The notes beneath the pieces are model-generated. The model worked only from the letters and a program-made list of their open reading frames with translations. It was not told where the DNA came from and did not search any database. A stretch of DNA of 64,000 bases from positions 1 through 64,000 of the forward strand of contig DASVWI010000019.1 in the NCBI GenBank assembly GCA_036389675.1, read 5' to 3'. How positions within the stretch are numbered: the stretch's first letter is position 1; each line of letters starts with the position of its first letter. This stretch comes from DASQYE01 sp036389675. GTDB lineage: Bacteria; Acidobacteriota; Blastocatellia; Pyrinomonadales; Pyrinomonadaceae. The position numbers and the translations under genes are program-made. Positions 27,869 to 37,250 of this stretch are shown here, in pieces.

Positions 27869-30800
27869 TGATTCTCTCCCGGGCTCTGCGGCTCGGCAGA
27901 GGGCGTCGTCGTCGTGCTGGTCGTGCCCGTCGTGAGCCTTCTGGACGAAGTGCCGAAGAGGTCGAAAAGGTTAGAGAGCTTGGAAGTCACTGTGAAGTAG
28001 AAGCCGCGTTTGGTGGGAAGCAGACGCGAGCCTTCGGGCTCGCCCGCGAGCGTGAAGTTGTAACCGCCGCCGAGGCGCAGGTCCGGTAGAGCCCAGAAGC
28101 CAAGCTCCGTGGCATAGACCGAGCGCGTTGTCCGCGAAGAGGGCTGCATCAGGTAGCGCGCCTCGATGGCCCAATCGAGACGGCGCATGAGACGGTACTG
28201 GGCTCTGGCCTGCGTCAGGTAGGTGAGCGTCGAAGCGTAAGCGAGGTCTGACTGGCCGTTGGCGTTGAGCCTCAGGGCGAAGCGTCCGTAAAGCTCAAGG
28301 GCACGCGTCGCCTGAACATAGCCGTCCGCGGCCAGGGTATCGCTGCGATCACGCGTCGGCCCAAGGCCGTCGAGGCTGTCCTGCAAGAGCGAGCGGTGAG
28401 TGTAGCTGAAGAGCAGCCCCGTGCGGTCTGATTCGCGCGGGCGCAGCGCCAGCGCCGCCATACCGTCAATCGAAGTGCTGTTGCGCCCGAGAAAGTCCGC
28501 CTTCATCCACTGAAGCCGCGCCATAGTCGTAATGCCGTACCCTAAGCGGCCCGCCGCGCCGACGTTGAAGAGTTGGCCCATGCCGGCGCGATTGCGAAAC
28601 TCGTAGCGGGCGGAGGCGCGAAAATCTTCCGTCGGTGTCCAGCCGAAACCGAGCGTCGCGACGTTGAAGCTGTCGCCTTCGCCTGCGAGATGGAAACCGC
28701 GCTCGAAGCCAAGCTCGAGGGAAAGCTCATCAGAGATGGGCAGGCTGTTCTGCAAGCCTATGACGGCAAAGCTGTCCGCGCCGTTAATGCCGTTCTCCAA
28801 CTGGTAGCGACCGATCAGAGACGTGTACTTGCCGACCTTCGTCTCGACGCCGAAGGCCGTCTCCTGCCGCGCTTCCGTGAAGGCAAAGCCCGTCTGCGCG
28901 ACATCGCCAATCGGGATGATCGGCGCAGAGGCCAGACGCTGCGTGAAGAAAAGGCGCGTCCACTGGTTAATAGTGTAGGTGGCGGCAATCGTCGTCTGGT
29001 TCGGATAGGTCGGGTCGGCCTCGCCTATGTTCTGCTCGCGCTTGATCGAGACGTTGAGCTTGTCGGTGAGCTGTGCTTCGACGGCGGCTGTCAAAAGGTC
29101 TGAGTCCGTCTGCTTGTCCGTCAGAGAATCATTGAAGCTGCGGTGGTCGTAGCCGAGGTGAAAGCGCACGCGCTCCGAGATGACCTGATCCCACATGGCC
29201 GACAAAGTGACGCGAGAGTTATCCACGTCCGACGTGCTGTTGCGCTCAGTTGCCACACCGAAGCGCAGCGTGGATTTCGAGCGCGGCTTAAACTCGAACG
29301 AAAGCTCGCCGCGCCTTGAGCCCGGCGTGACGGTTGCGCCGAACGGGTTGAAGAATCCTTCGGATGCATGAGTGTAGCGGGCACGCAGCGTCGCTTCGTA
29401 GAAGGAGAGGGGCTGCACCAGCTCTATGCGATAGGCATCGCCGTTATGCTCCGTGCTTGCGGACTCGAAGATATTACCGCCGCCCATGATCTCGCCCTGG
29501 CTGCGCGCGTAAGCGAAACGAAGCTCGCCGTTACGCGGCAGAGCCTTGACGCCTTCAAGGCCGCCCATGACGAAAGAGCCGAGGCTCGATTGCTGGACGA
29601 CAGCCGAAAGACTCAATTTGAGGCCCAGCCCCTCGAAATTCTTATAGGCGCGTCCGGTGTAAACGGCTGTCGAGAGATCGTCGCTGCGGTGCTCGTAGGT
29701 AACGACGACCTGCACCAGATTGAGCGAGTAGTCGAAGGTCGAGATGTAGCGCAGGAAGAAGACCTCGCCCGTCGAAGGGTTCAGGTTGTAATCAATCGAG
29801 CGCGCAAGCTGCTCGCGCGAGAGAATGATCTCAGGGTTGCGGCGGTCGCGCACTTCCAGCACGACGGTCTCCGAGCCGGGAAGTATCTCGGCGTGCGAAA
29901 GACGCAGGATGCCTAAGGCCCCGCCCGGAAACGCATCGCGCGCAAAGGCCGTGTCGGGACGCGCGCCCGTCACCGTCACATAATCCCCGCGCGCATTCTC
30001 GACGTGAACCTTGACGCCCGTCAGCTTGCGCGAGTAGCCAGCGAGCGTGAGGTCGTCCATGTCGGTCGTAAAGTCTCCGAACATGGCGTAGGAGCGGTCA
30101 CGATCAATGCGCGCGTAGAGCTTAGAGTTGGACTCACTTGCTTCGTAGCGCGTCGAGCTGTCGCCAAAGAGCGGGTAGACGCGGTCGAGCGGGTCGAGCT
30201 GGAAGAGGCGGTCGCGCCCAGCCGTGCGATTGATGGGACGCTGCGAATCATAAGCGAGCGTGAGAATACTGCGCTTCCAGAGATTGCCGTGATAGAAGAA
30301 GCTTAGACGGCTGCGGACGTTTCCTTCTTCGCCGCGCAGGCTCACTTCCGGTATCGCTTTGCCGATTGAGACTTCGGCCAACCCGACCAGGATGGCGGGT
30401 CTGGATTCGGGCGTGATGCGGACTTCGCTCTGCGCTTCGAGCCCGCCCATCAGGGCCGAGAGCCGAGCCTGACCGGGAGTGCCCGACGAGATCAAACGTA
30501 TCGCGGCCTCGCCGCCTTCGAGCATGACCAGCACCTGGCGCTGACCCTGCGCGGCCTCTTCCGCCGATTGGCCCGTACGCGCGTCGCGGTCTTGCTGCGA
30601 GGCGTGCGCTTCGCCGGCTTTGTTCAGCGGCACAAGGCGTCCAGCCGATGCAGACAATGCTATCTGTCCGTCGAGCGAAGGGCTGCCCCATTGATCGAAG
30701 GCGCGCAGGTGCAGAATACTTGAGTCGCGCCCGTCAGCCTGAATCTCCGTCTTCTCGGACGAAATCTCAAGGCGGCGCGCAGGCCCGCGCCCCATCACCG

Positions 30801-33453
30801 TCAGCTCCTGGGTAGAGCCTGTCGCTCCCTGCGGGCTCACAGCCGTGACGCGCACGCGATTAGGGCCGGGGCGCAGGTTGATGCCGACGAATGTAAAGGT
30901 CGAGACGTTGTTCTTTTGATCGAGCCTGCTCTGGCCTATGTTCTTATCGGAGACGCGCTCGCCGTTGACCTCCACCTGTATGCTCCAGTTGAGCATCACG
31001 CGCGCCTCGACCTGCATCGCGGGCGACATCAGGACAGCGTTGGAGGTTGGGGATAGCACGCGCACCTCGCCCGCCGCCACCGGCTCAAGCGTTTCCGTCG
31101 AGCTGACTTCATAAGTGCCCGCCGTCCGCTTGGCCTCGCCTGCGGGCTCGCTCTCCTTCGTCGTTGCCGGGAGAGCGTCCGTCGGCTGAGCGGTAGTTGT
31201 TGTTGTGCCCGCCGTCGGGGCATGACTCTGTGAATTGTCGCTGACGAGCGCGAAGTTCTGGCGCAGGAGCGCGCCGCCCCCCACGGGCGTGCGAAGCAGC
31301 CTGGTCCAACTGCGGCCCGCCTCCGTTCCGCCGTCCGACAGCATATAGCCTGCGGGAACGCTCACGGGATCAAGCGCTATGACCTGTGGGCCATCGCCGA
31401 GCGAAGGGAAGTTGTAGAGCCCTGCGGAATCCGTGACGACCGACTGGCCGTTTTGCAGGAAGAGCCGGACGCCTGCGAGCGGGCGATCATTTTCGTCGAA
31501 GAGGCCGTTGCCGTTTAAGTCCTCGAAGACGCGCCCGACGACGATCTGCCGGGTGGAGAAGACTCCGCTGCCGACCTGCACGGAGGCGCGAGCCTGAGCC
31601 GACTGTATGCGCTCGCCATTGGCGAACGCTCCCTGCGCGACGGCGAGGTTGTCCTGCGTGCCCTCGCGGGCGTTCACGCCGACGCGGGCGCGATAGACCA
31701 AACGCGCCGTCGCGCCCGGGCCTATCTCTGCAAGATGAAAGACCAGCTCATCGCCTGTGGGCACGGGCTCGATTGGCTGCGCCGCATTGGAAGGACTGAT
31801 CGTCAGCCGTCCCGTCCCGCTCGCGTAGTGGAAGGAATCGGGCAGGCGGTCGCGCACGGTCAGATCGCGCAGGCTCGTCGAGGTTGAATTGTGTATCTCG
31901 ACGCGGTAGGTGATGGCATCGCCTATCTCTGCGCGCTGGCGGTCCGCCGTCTTGGTGATTTCCAGACTCCGCCGCTCGAACATGGGGATGTTGAGCGCCA
32001 CCGCCGCGAGGTCTTCAATCCGTATGTCCTCGCTCACCAGATCGTAGCGGCCCGCGCGGGCCAGAGGCTGATCGTCCAGCGCATGCACGGTCAGGCCGAA
32101 GAGGCCAGCGCCCGCAGGCTCAGCGACCAGCTCAAGCATGCGCGTGACGTAGCCCGAGGCGGTGACGCGCATGAAATAATGTTTGGGCGTGCCGTCCGTG
32201 CCGAGCTGCTCCGGCGTCAGGGCGAAACTGTAATGGCCCTGCCCGTCCGTCAGGTAGGGATTCTCGTTGCGCGTGTTCGGAAGGAAGCCCTGTTCGAGGA
32301 CGGTCGAGAGCGGATGCTCGCCGTTCTGATCGAGCAGCAGCTCTACGCGCGCGCCCGGGATCACGGTCGCCCCGTTGCTGCGCCCCGAAAAGACCGTGCC
32401 GAACGGGTCGATGAGCACGACAGCCGTGGAGCTGGTCACGGGCCGCACGTTCTGTCCAGTGAAGACGGCGCGATTGACGAGCCCTACGCCGGCGGTCGCA
32501 CCCGGTTTGATCGTCGCCCTGAAAGATATTTTGACGAGCTGGCCCGGCGCGACCTCTGCGAGCATGACCTGCACGCGGCCTTGCGCGAACTTCCCTTCGT
32601 CCGCGTCGTCCGAATCCGTCAAAGCGCGCTCGTCAAGGCGAAGCGTGCCCGGCGCATATTCGATTCCGGCGGGCAATTCGTCTGTGACGACGACGGCGCG
32701 CGCCGCAACGTCGCCGTGATTACGAAAAGCTATCGCGTAGGTGAAGGGAGTGCCCGGCGTGACGATGGCCTGGCCCACGCCGTTAACGGTCTTCGACGGC
32801 GGAAGCTGTGGGTTGTCGGGGGAAGAAAGCTGCGAGCCCTCGCCGATCACGTTGATGATCGTGCCGCTGTCTTCGCCCGTGCCGTTGGCGGCGGCCAGAA
32901 CATTCGAGCGCGCAGTCAGATGAATCGTCAGGCGGCTCTGCGGCGCGGAGTCGTTGGTATCGATGACGGCCAGCACTCCCGTGCATGTTCCCTGCCGCAC
33001 GCGCGGAGACAGGGACTGGCCCACCTGAATGGCTGAGTCGGCGTCGGTGAGCGTGCCGCTCGCGTCCGTGTCAAACGAGAGCGAGACGAGGGTGGCAGGC
33101 GCGTTCACTTCGGCGCGAGTGATCGTGTAGAGGTCTGGCGTGTTGCCCGTGTTGCAGATGCGAAAGAGGCGTGTGACGCGTTCATTCGGACTCAGAGCAT
33201 CCGAGGATTCCGTCTCGTCAGGTGTGACGACGAGGTTTGAGATTGGAAGTACTGTGACCGTGATGGTCGGAGAGACAGTGCCGTAGCTCGCCCCGTCCTC
33301 GTCCTCGTAGGTGGCCTCGGCGCGGTTGGAGATCACCGTGCCTGCTGCTACGGGCTCGTCCGTCGGGCGTCCCACGATCCCCGCCATTGCTGCCGGGAAG
33401 ACCGCGATGAGCATGGCGGCGATGATGTAGCGTTTGAAGGGGGCTAGTAGCAT
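27865..33453 (-). CDS. giant DUF11/SdrD-like protein with probable outer-membrane barrel
   Basis: An 1862-aa exported protein. Order of parts: signal peptide (1-25); a TVISN...ITVTV beta domain shared with the 722-aa neighbour; a DUF11 domain near 225-330 (FTYAIAFRNHGDVAARAVVVTDELP); a CNA-B-like domain near 350-450; another DUF11 near 505-635 (ITYRVEIHNSTSTSLRDLTVRDRLP); an SdrD B-like domain with the Ca-binding-type loop DLNGNGLFDEND near 655-730; a Thr-rich linker; Ig-like segments; then roughly 800 residues of alternating amphipathic strands (about 1060-1862), most simply read as an outer-membrane beta-barrel. The C-terminus is a Thr/Ser/Pro tail rather than a classical terminal aromatic. 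It could anchor or secrete the neighbouring DUF11 proteins; that is inferred from context. Confidence 0.85.
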   Translation of the reverse strand: MLLAPFKRYIIAAMLIAVFPAAMAGIVGRPTDEPVAAGTVISNRAEATYEDEDGASYGTVSPTITVTVLPISNLVVTPDETESSDALSPNERVTRLFRICNTGNTPDLYTITRAEVNAPATLVSLSFDTDASGTLTDADSAIQVGQSLSPRVRQGTCTGVLAVIDTNDSAPQSRLTIHLTARSNVLAAANGTGEDSGTIINVIGEGSQLSSPDNPQLPPSKTVNGVGQAIVTPGTPFTYAIAFRNHGDVAARAVVVTDELPAGIEYAPGTLRLDERALTDSDDADEGKFAQGRVQVMLAEVAPGQLVKISFRATIKPGATAGVGLVNRAVFTGQNVRPVTSSTAVVLIDPFGTVFSGRSNGATVIPGARVELLLDQNGEHPLSTVLEQGFLPNTRNENPYLTDGQGHYSFALTPEQLGTDGTPKHYFMRVTASGYVTRMLELVAEPAGAGLFGLTVHALDDQPLARAGRYDLVSEDIRIEDLAAVALNIPMFERRSLEITKTADRQRAEIGDAITYRVEIHNSTSTSLRDLTVRDRLPDSFHYASGTGRLTISPSNAAQPIEPVPTGDELVFHLAEIGPGATARLVYRARVGVNAREGTQDNLAVAQGAFANGERIQSAQARASVQVGSGVFSTRQIVVGRVFEDLNGNGLFDENDRPLAGVRLFLQNGQSVVTDSAGLYNFPSLGDGPQVIALDPVSVPAGYMLSDGGTEAGRSWTRLLRTPVGGGALLRQNFALVSDNSQSHAPTAGTTTTTAQPTDALPATTKESEPAGEAKRTAGTYEVSSTETLEPVAAGEVRVLSPTSNAVLMSPAMQVEARVMLNWSIQVEVNGERVSDKNIGQSRLDQKNNVSTFTFVGINLRPGPNRVRVTAVSPQGATGSTQELTVMGRGPARRLEISSEKTEIQADGRDSSILHLRAFDQWGSPSLDGQIALSASAGRLVPLNKAGEAHASQQDRDARTGQSAEEAAQGQRQVLVMLEGGEAAIRLISSGTPGQARLSALMGGLEAQSEVRITPESRPAILVGLAEVSIGKAIPEVSLRGEEGNVRSRLSFFYHGNLWKRSILTLAYDSQRPINRTAGRDRLFQLDPLDRVYPLFGDSSTRYEASESNSKLYARIDRDRSYAMFGDFTTDMDDLTLAGYSRKLTGVKVHVENARGDYVTVTGARPDTAFARDAFPGGALGILRLSHAEILPGSETVVLEVRDRRNPEIILSREQLARSIDYNLNPSTGEVFFLRYISTFDYSLNLVQVVVTYEHRSDDLSTAVYTGRAYKNFEGLGLKLSLSAVVQQSSLGSFVMGGLEGVKALPRNGELRFAYARSQGEIMGGGNIFESASTEHNGDAYRIELVQPLSFYEATLRARYTHASEGFFNPFGATVTPGSRRGELSFEFKPRSKSTLRFGVATERNSTSDVDNSRVTLSAMWDQVISERVRFHLGYDHRSFNDSLTDKQTDSDLLTAAVEAQLTDKLNVSIKREQNIGEADPTYPNQTTIAATYTINQWTRLFFTQRLASAPIIPIGDVAQTGFAFTEARQETAFGVETKVGKYTSLIGRYQLENGINGADSFAVIGLQNSLPISDELSLELGFERGFHLAGEGDSFNVATLGFGWTPTEDFRASARYEFRNRAGMGQLFNVGAAGRLGYGITTMARLQWMKADFLGRNSTSIDGMAALALRPRESDRTGLLFSYTHRSLLQDSLDGLGPTRDRSDTLAADGYVQATRALELYGRFALRLNANGQSDLAYASTLTYLTQARAQYRLMRRLDWAIEARYLMQPSSRTTRSVYATELGFWALPDLRLGGGYNFTLAGEPEGSRLLPTKRGFYFTVTSKLSNLFDLFGTSSRRLTTGTTSTTTTPSAEPQSPGENH

Positions 33454-33509
33454 CTGCGACTCGGTGGGAGACTTCGTCGAAATTCCAATGACGTGATTTA
33501 GAAGTCAGA

Positions 33510-33570
33510 AGCGGCGCGGCGGGCATTCCAGAGCGGAGCAATTACTCTAGGCATGCGCACCGCGCCGTTT
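33510..33570 (-). terminator. hairpin between two DUF11 genes (attenuator or terminator)
   Basis: AAGCGGCGCGG (33510-33520 region) pairs with CCGCGCCGTTT near 33560-33570, with further pairing inside (GCAT/ATGC, AGAG/CTCT). It lies in the 148-bp gap between the 722-aa and 1862-aa genes and lacks a U-tract, so partial read-through is possible. Confidence 0.4.
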
Positions 33571-33601
33571 CGCTAACTATCCATGCAGTTCAGCGGCAGA
33601 A

Positions 33602-35770
33602 CTACTTGATAGTCACCCGGAATTTAAAGGTTCCCTGCGCGCCCGCCTGTAAGCCCGGCAGCGTGACCGCCACAGAGTCTACGGGAGAGCCCGAAATGGT
33701 GATGTTGCCGTAAGGCGACGTTGGCACGGGGGAGGTCAACTGGCTTGAGGCCGAGCCGGCCACGTAGGTCGCGTTGGCCGTCCAGTTGTTCGCACCTGTG
33801 CCAAGGTCTGTGATGGTGACGCTCGTGGCATGCAGCAGACCGTTGTTGCTGCCTTGGCTTGTCGAGACGTTCTGATAGGTAATCGTGTACTCGATGATCG
33901 CGCCGGGGACGGGATCGTTAGGCCCGCCCTTGGTCAGATCGCTATTGAGAATCGCCGAGACAGACTTGATCAGGCGGACGAAGCCCGTGTAGACGCGATC
34001 AATAGTATCGTTATACACCCCCGCCGTATTGGCCGAAGAGGCGCGAATGACCGTGTCGTAGCCGGTCAACACAACCATGCCAATGGGCAGCGTCACCTCC
34101 ACCTTATAGTTGGCCGAAGTGTTGTAGGGGACGGCGATGGTCGGGTTAGGCGCACCGGTTGCCACACCGTTGTTGACGAGGACGACCCAGCTCGCTCCGT
34201 CGTTGGTGCTGACGCGGATGGTCGCGCCGCCGCCGGAGAGCGGGTTGGCCGGGAATGAGAAGACGCTGAGCGTGTAGGTGTCGTTCGAGTTACCGTTGTT
34301 GCGAACGGTATTGATGAACTCGACGGGGTTGCCCGCGAGGTCTGTGGTCTGGCCCGGCGCACGACCCGCGATGCCCTGTTTGACGCTCTTGTTGGTGTAG
34401 TCGTCGTTATTATTGGAGGGGCCGCTTGCGCCCGGTTGATTCTCGGGGCCGTTGAGCACGTCGCCGACCTGCTGAAGCGGCGTCTGTATGGGCGTACCGC
34501 TCGAAGCGTTGGGCTGCGTGACGCTCGGGTTCAGAGAGTTGCCGTCGCCCTTGCCGGGAATCTGCGGGCCTGTTGACTGGCCGTCAGACTGGTCCGTGAT
34601 GAGCGAGCTGATGCTGTTGTTGGCGAAGGCGTCAACCATCATCCTGATCGGATTGGTCGCGTCGATGCCTGTCTTGACCGTCATGACGACGGGGATGGTC
34701 GCGCTGCAAGGGCTGGAGTTTGCCAGAAGCGGCGTCGCCACCTTCAGGGCAATGCGGGTCGTGGTCGCGGGCAGCGATGCCGGTGCGACGAGCCACGAAG
34801 CAGCCGTCGGCGCAACCGTCAGGGCGTCCGTGGTGTAGAGCGTGAGCAGGCTGCCCGTGAAGGGCTGGCTCGCCTTGATGACCGTGTTGGGGTTGACGGG
34901 GACGACGATGAAGACGCCGGAATTTCCCGAGAGCGTAATGGCCGCCGCGTCGCGCGCGCCTGTGTTGCAGACGCCGACCGAATAGCTGATGTCGGAGCCG
35001 AGCGCGATGGGGCCGTTCGGGGCCGCGAGCGAGACCTGTAGCTGCGCGTCATTGGCTATGTCTGCGTGGGCGTCGCCGCCCGCCTGCTTCGTGCCGTTAG
35101 CGGAAGCCGTCAGCGTGCGGACTTCGTTCCCGACTCCGCCGGTCGAGGCGAGGTTGTCGTAGGGCGAAGCTCCCGTCTCGTTACCGAGCTGGACTCTGAT
35201 GCTCTGGCCGGTCGTCGCACCATTGCTGACGTTGACGAGGACGACGACATTGAACTTGTCTCGGTTGAGCGAGTCGCCGCTTTGACGGATCAATTGGTCT
35301 ACGACCGCGCCGTTGCCGAAGATACGCTGCTCTCCTACCTCCCAGACGTTGTTGGCCGTGACGTTATCAATAAAGGCGTCGGTGATCGTGCCGGGGCCGC
35401 TGATGGAGATGCTGCCGCCGTTGGCGAGAAAGCGCACCTGATCGTCGAAGTTACCGATGTTGGTCACGGTAAAGACGAAGGGCACGCTCGCTTGACCCGC
35501 CACGACGGTCGAGTTGGCCTGTCCGTCCGGCGTGATGTTGAGGCCGGAGACGTTGGCGACCGTGACGGTGACGGGCAGTGACTTTGTATTGTAAATGTTC
35601 GTGCCGTCGGTGTAGCTCGCCGTGGCTTCGTTGGAAATTACCGTGCCGCCGGTGGTCTGTTGTTGCGCTAGCGCTGGCGCGCAGACGACGCAGGCGAGGG
35701 CCAGAAGTGCGAGGACGCGCGTGAGCAGCGAAGCGCCTGCCTGGATAGGGGAATGAATACTGATCTTCAT
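33602..35770 (-). CDS. exported DUF11-type surface protein (722 aa)
   Basis: After a signal peptide (LALLALACVVCAPALAQQ) the mature protein begins GGTVISNEATASYTDGTN and continues ITVTV...NITPD, closely parallel to the N-terminus of the 1862-aa protein. It continues with DUF11-like beta domains (VPFVFTVTNIGNFDDQVRF; ISYSVGVCNTGARDAAAITLSG; IIEYTITYQNVSTSQG) and a Ser/Asn/Gly/Pro-rich linker near 405-460. There are only two Cys in the mature protein. The C-terminus is FKFRVTIK. No catalytic motif is visible; a structural or adhesive surface role is likely. Confidence 0.82.
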   Translation of the reverse strand: MKISIHSPIQAGASLLTRVLALLALACVVCAPALAQQQTTGGTVISNEATASYTDGTNIYNTKSLPVTVTVANVSGLNITPDGQANSTVVAGQASVPFVFTVTNIGNFDDQVRFLANGGSISISGPGTITDAFIDNVTANNVWEVGEQRIFGNGAVVDQLIRQSGDSLNRDKFNVVVLVNVSNGATTGQSIRVQLGNETGASPYDNLASTGGVGNEVRTLTASANGTKQAGGDAHADIANDAQLQVSLAAPNGPIALGSDISYSVGVCNTGARDAAAITLSGNSGVFIVVPVNPNTVIKASQPFTGSLLTLYTTDALTVAPTAASWLVAPASLPATTTRIALKVATPLLANSSPCSATIPVVMTVKTGIDATNPIRMMVDAFANNSISSLITDQSDGQSTGPQIPGKGDGNSLNPSVTQPNASSGTPIQTPLQQVGDVLNGPENQPGASGPSNNNDDYTNKSVKQGIAGRAPGQTTDLAGNPVEFINTVRNNGNSNDTYTLSVFSFPANPLSGGGATIRVSTNDGASWVVLVNNGVATGAPNPTIAVPYNTSANYKVEVTLPIGMVVLTGYDTVIRASSANTAGVYNDTIDRVYTGFVRLIKSVSAILNSDLTKGGPNDPVPGAIIEYTITYQNVSTSQGSNNGLLHATSVTITDLGTGANNWTANATYVAGSASSQLTSPVPTSPYGNITISGSPVDSVAVTLPGLQAGAQGTFKFRVTIK

Positions 35771-35886
35771 CTTTGTTCCTCTAAATGAAAGGGTAAGGGC
35801 ACGGGTGAAAAGCCCGGAGGTTGCCGTAGCGAGCGAAAGTCAGGGAAGGTTCGCCGGCTGTGATTGGCGAAGAGCGCGAGCCTCTC

Positions 35887-36411
35887 TTATTTGACGCGCA
35901 CCTTATAGGAAGCGTTCAAGCGGCTGCCTCCGGCCAGTGCGTCGGCCCACTCGTAGCGAACCTGCGTGTACATGGACAGGGGCGCTGGAACCATCTTGAC
36001 TGTGCCGTCGGCCTGCTTCTCTTCGACCATGGGGGTGGCCGAATAGGTCTTGCCGTTATCGATGCTGTAGACGACGCTGGCCGTGCCGTCGGCGGTCGTG
36101 CTGCCGGCGATCAGGGTCGTGCCGCGGGGAATCTGGCCGACGGCCTTGTACTCGCGCGCGGGAGCCTGCCCGTCGTTTTCCGACGTGATCGTCCAGTGCA
36201 GAATCTCGCCGGGGTTGACCGTCTGGGCCTTTTCCACCGGGATCATCTCGCTGCCGCGCTCGACCGAGCCCGCGAGCAGGACTTTGACTTCGGGGCGACC
36301 GCGTTCGGCTATCGCCATCTGTCTTTGCGCGAAGACCGCCGCTCCGCTCAGCACTACCAGACAGAGACTCGCGAAAACGAGCGCTCGCATTTTTCTCTTT
36401 AACTTCAACAT
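35887..36411 (-). CDS. small exported DUF11-like protein (174 aa)
   Basis: First of the four exported proteins in this minus-strand locus. Signal peptide ALVFASLCLVVLSGAAVFAQ, then one DUF11-like beta domain: VNPGEILHWTITSENDGQAPAREYKAVGQIPRGTTLIAGS, with VYSIDNGKTYSATP resembling a segment of the 660-aa protein. It ends YKVRVK, like the other secreted members. It has a strong ribosome-binding site (AAAGGAG) upstream. Probably a minor subunit or partner of the larger proteins; no precise role can be given. Confidence 0.8.
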   Translation of the reverse strand: MLKLKRKMRALVFASLCLVVLSGAAVFAQRQMAIAERGRPEVKVLLAGSVERGSEMIPVEKAQTVNPGEILHWTITSENDGQAPAREYKAVGQIPRGTTLIAGSTTADGTASVVYSIDNGKTYSATPMVEEKQADGTVKMVPAPLSMYTQVRYEWADALAGGSRLNASYKVRVK

Positions 36412-36480
36412 GAAAGGTCTCCTTTAATCTCCCTGATGATTGGGGCTTCGGGGCCGCACTACGAATTGGCCCACGCCTCA

Positions 36481-36873
36481 TCAGAGGCTGTGAGCAGAGG
36501 TTGTTCCACGCATCTCGCGTGCTTCCAGCGCGCGGGCGACGGCGTACATGAAGGTGGTGACGGAAACGGGTCGGGGGAGGACTGCGGCCAAGCGCGCCTG
36601 CGCCGCCGTCCGCATCACTTCGGAAGGCCGGCGGTGAAAGCCGATCAGCGAGATGTAAGGCTTGATCTCGTTAACCACTTCGATGGCACGCGCCCCGCCG
36701 AAGCCGGGCATGTCCAGACCGAAGGCGATCAGGTCAAAGCTGCCTCTATCGGCCTCGCGCAGAACGTCCATCGTGTGATGACACGTCGTCGCCTCGTGCT
36801 TGGCGGCATGCAGCGCCGCGACAAGTTGATCGGCCATTACTCGGTCGTCATCGCAAATCATGACTCGCGCCAT
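36481..36873 (-). CDS. degenerate response-regulator receiver protein
   Basis: A 130-aa single receiver-like (CheY-fold) domain. The N-terminal acidic cluster CDDDR is present, but the phosphoacceptor position is Gly (AFGLDMPG: G52 sits four residues before the conserved Pro, where Asp is expected). The conserved Thr/Ser is replaced (LIGFHRR) and the conserved Lys is Arg (LPRPVS). It is therefore probably a pseudo-receiver that does not undergo ordinary phosphorylation. No output domain is fused. It is 69 bp upstream of the DUF11 genes in the same direction and may control or belong to them. Confidence 0.82.
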   Translation of the reverse strand: MARVMICDDDRVMADQLVAALHAAKHEATTCHHTMDVLREADRGSFDLIAFGLDMPGFGGARAIEVVNEIKPYISLIGFHRRPSEVMRTAAQARLAAVLPRPVSVTTFMYAVARALEAREMRGTTSAHSL

Positions 36874-37079
36874 CCGTTACCATCCTTTTCCTTACCGATT
36901 TCCGGGCCGCGCCAGTCACGCGGTCTTCCGAGAGACACTCTTAACAATCGGCGTGCCCAAGCTCGTGCGGGCTCACTTTCCGAGCTTAAGCTTTATGATT
37001 GCAGGAGTTTAGGTGATGAGCCGCGAGTCGCGCGCAGGCTGCCTTCGGCGGCTTGATTGCCATGCCGCGCTGAAGTTTT

Positions 37080-37100
37080 GTCAGGCGGGCCTGACTTTTT
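37080..37100. promoter_or_regulatory. candidate operator or short terminator
   Basis: GTCAGGC, GG, GCCTGAC: a perfect 7-bp inverted repeat with a 2-bp centre, followed on the plus strand by TTTTT and then GTCAG again. It lies about 200 bp upstream of the pseudo-receiver gene and could be a regulator-binding site. Confidence 0.4.
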
Positions 37101-37198
37101 GTCAGCGATGTGAGCTGGACATGGGCGGCTGTTGAGGCGCGGCAGTGTCTGAGGTTGAAAAAGATGCTGCCCAAGGCGCGGCGTGATCGGCGGGCACA

Positions 37199-37250
37199 CT
37201 AAGAGGCGACAGTGGAGAGAAACGCGTTTCTCTCCACTGTCGCCTCTTAG
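37199..37250 (-). terminator. 52-bp perfect loopless palindrome after ald
   Basis: CTAAGAGGCGACAGTGGAGA-GAAACG is followed directly by its exact reverse complement (centre between 37224 and 37225). It begins 20 nt after the ald stop on the minus strand. The role as terminator is inferred from position; no U-tract follows. Confidence 0.65.

Noticed and set aside
35790..35850. GGCAACC-containing leader before the 722-aa gene, reminiscent of a SAM-I riboswitch.
   Set aside because: Only this short string matches; the other conserved helices and the kink-turn are not visible, and the gene product has no link to methionine metabolism.
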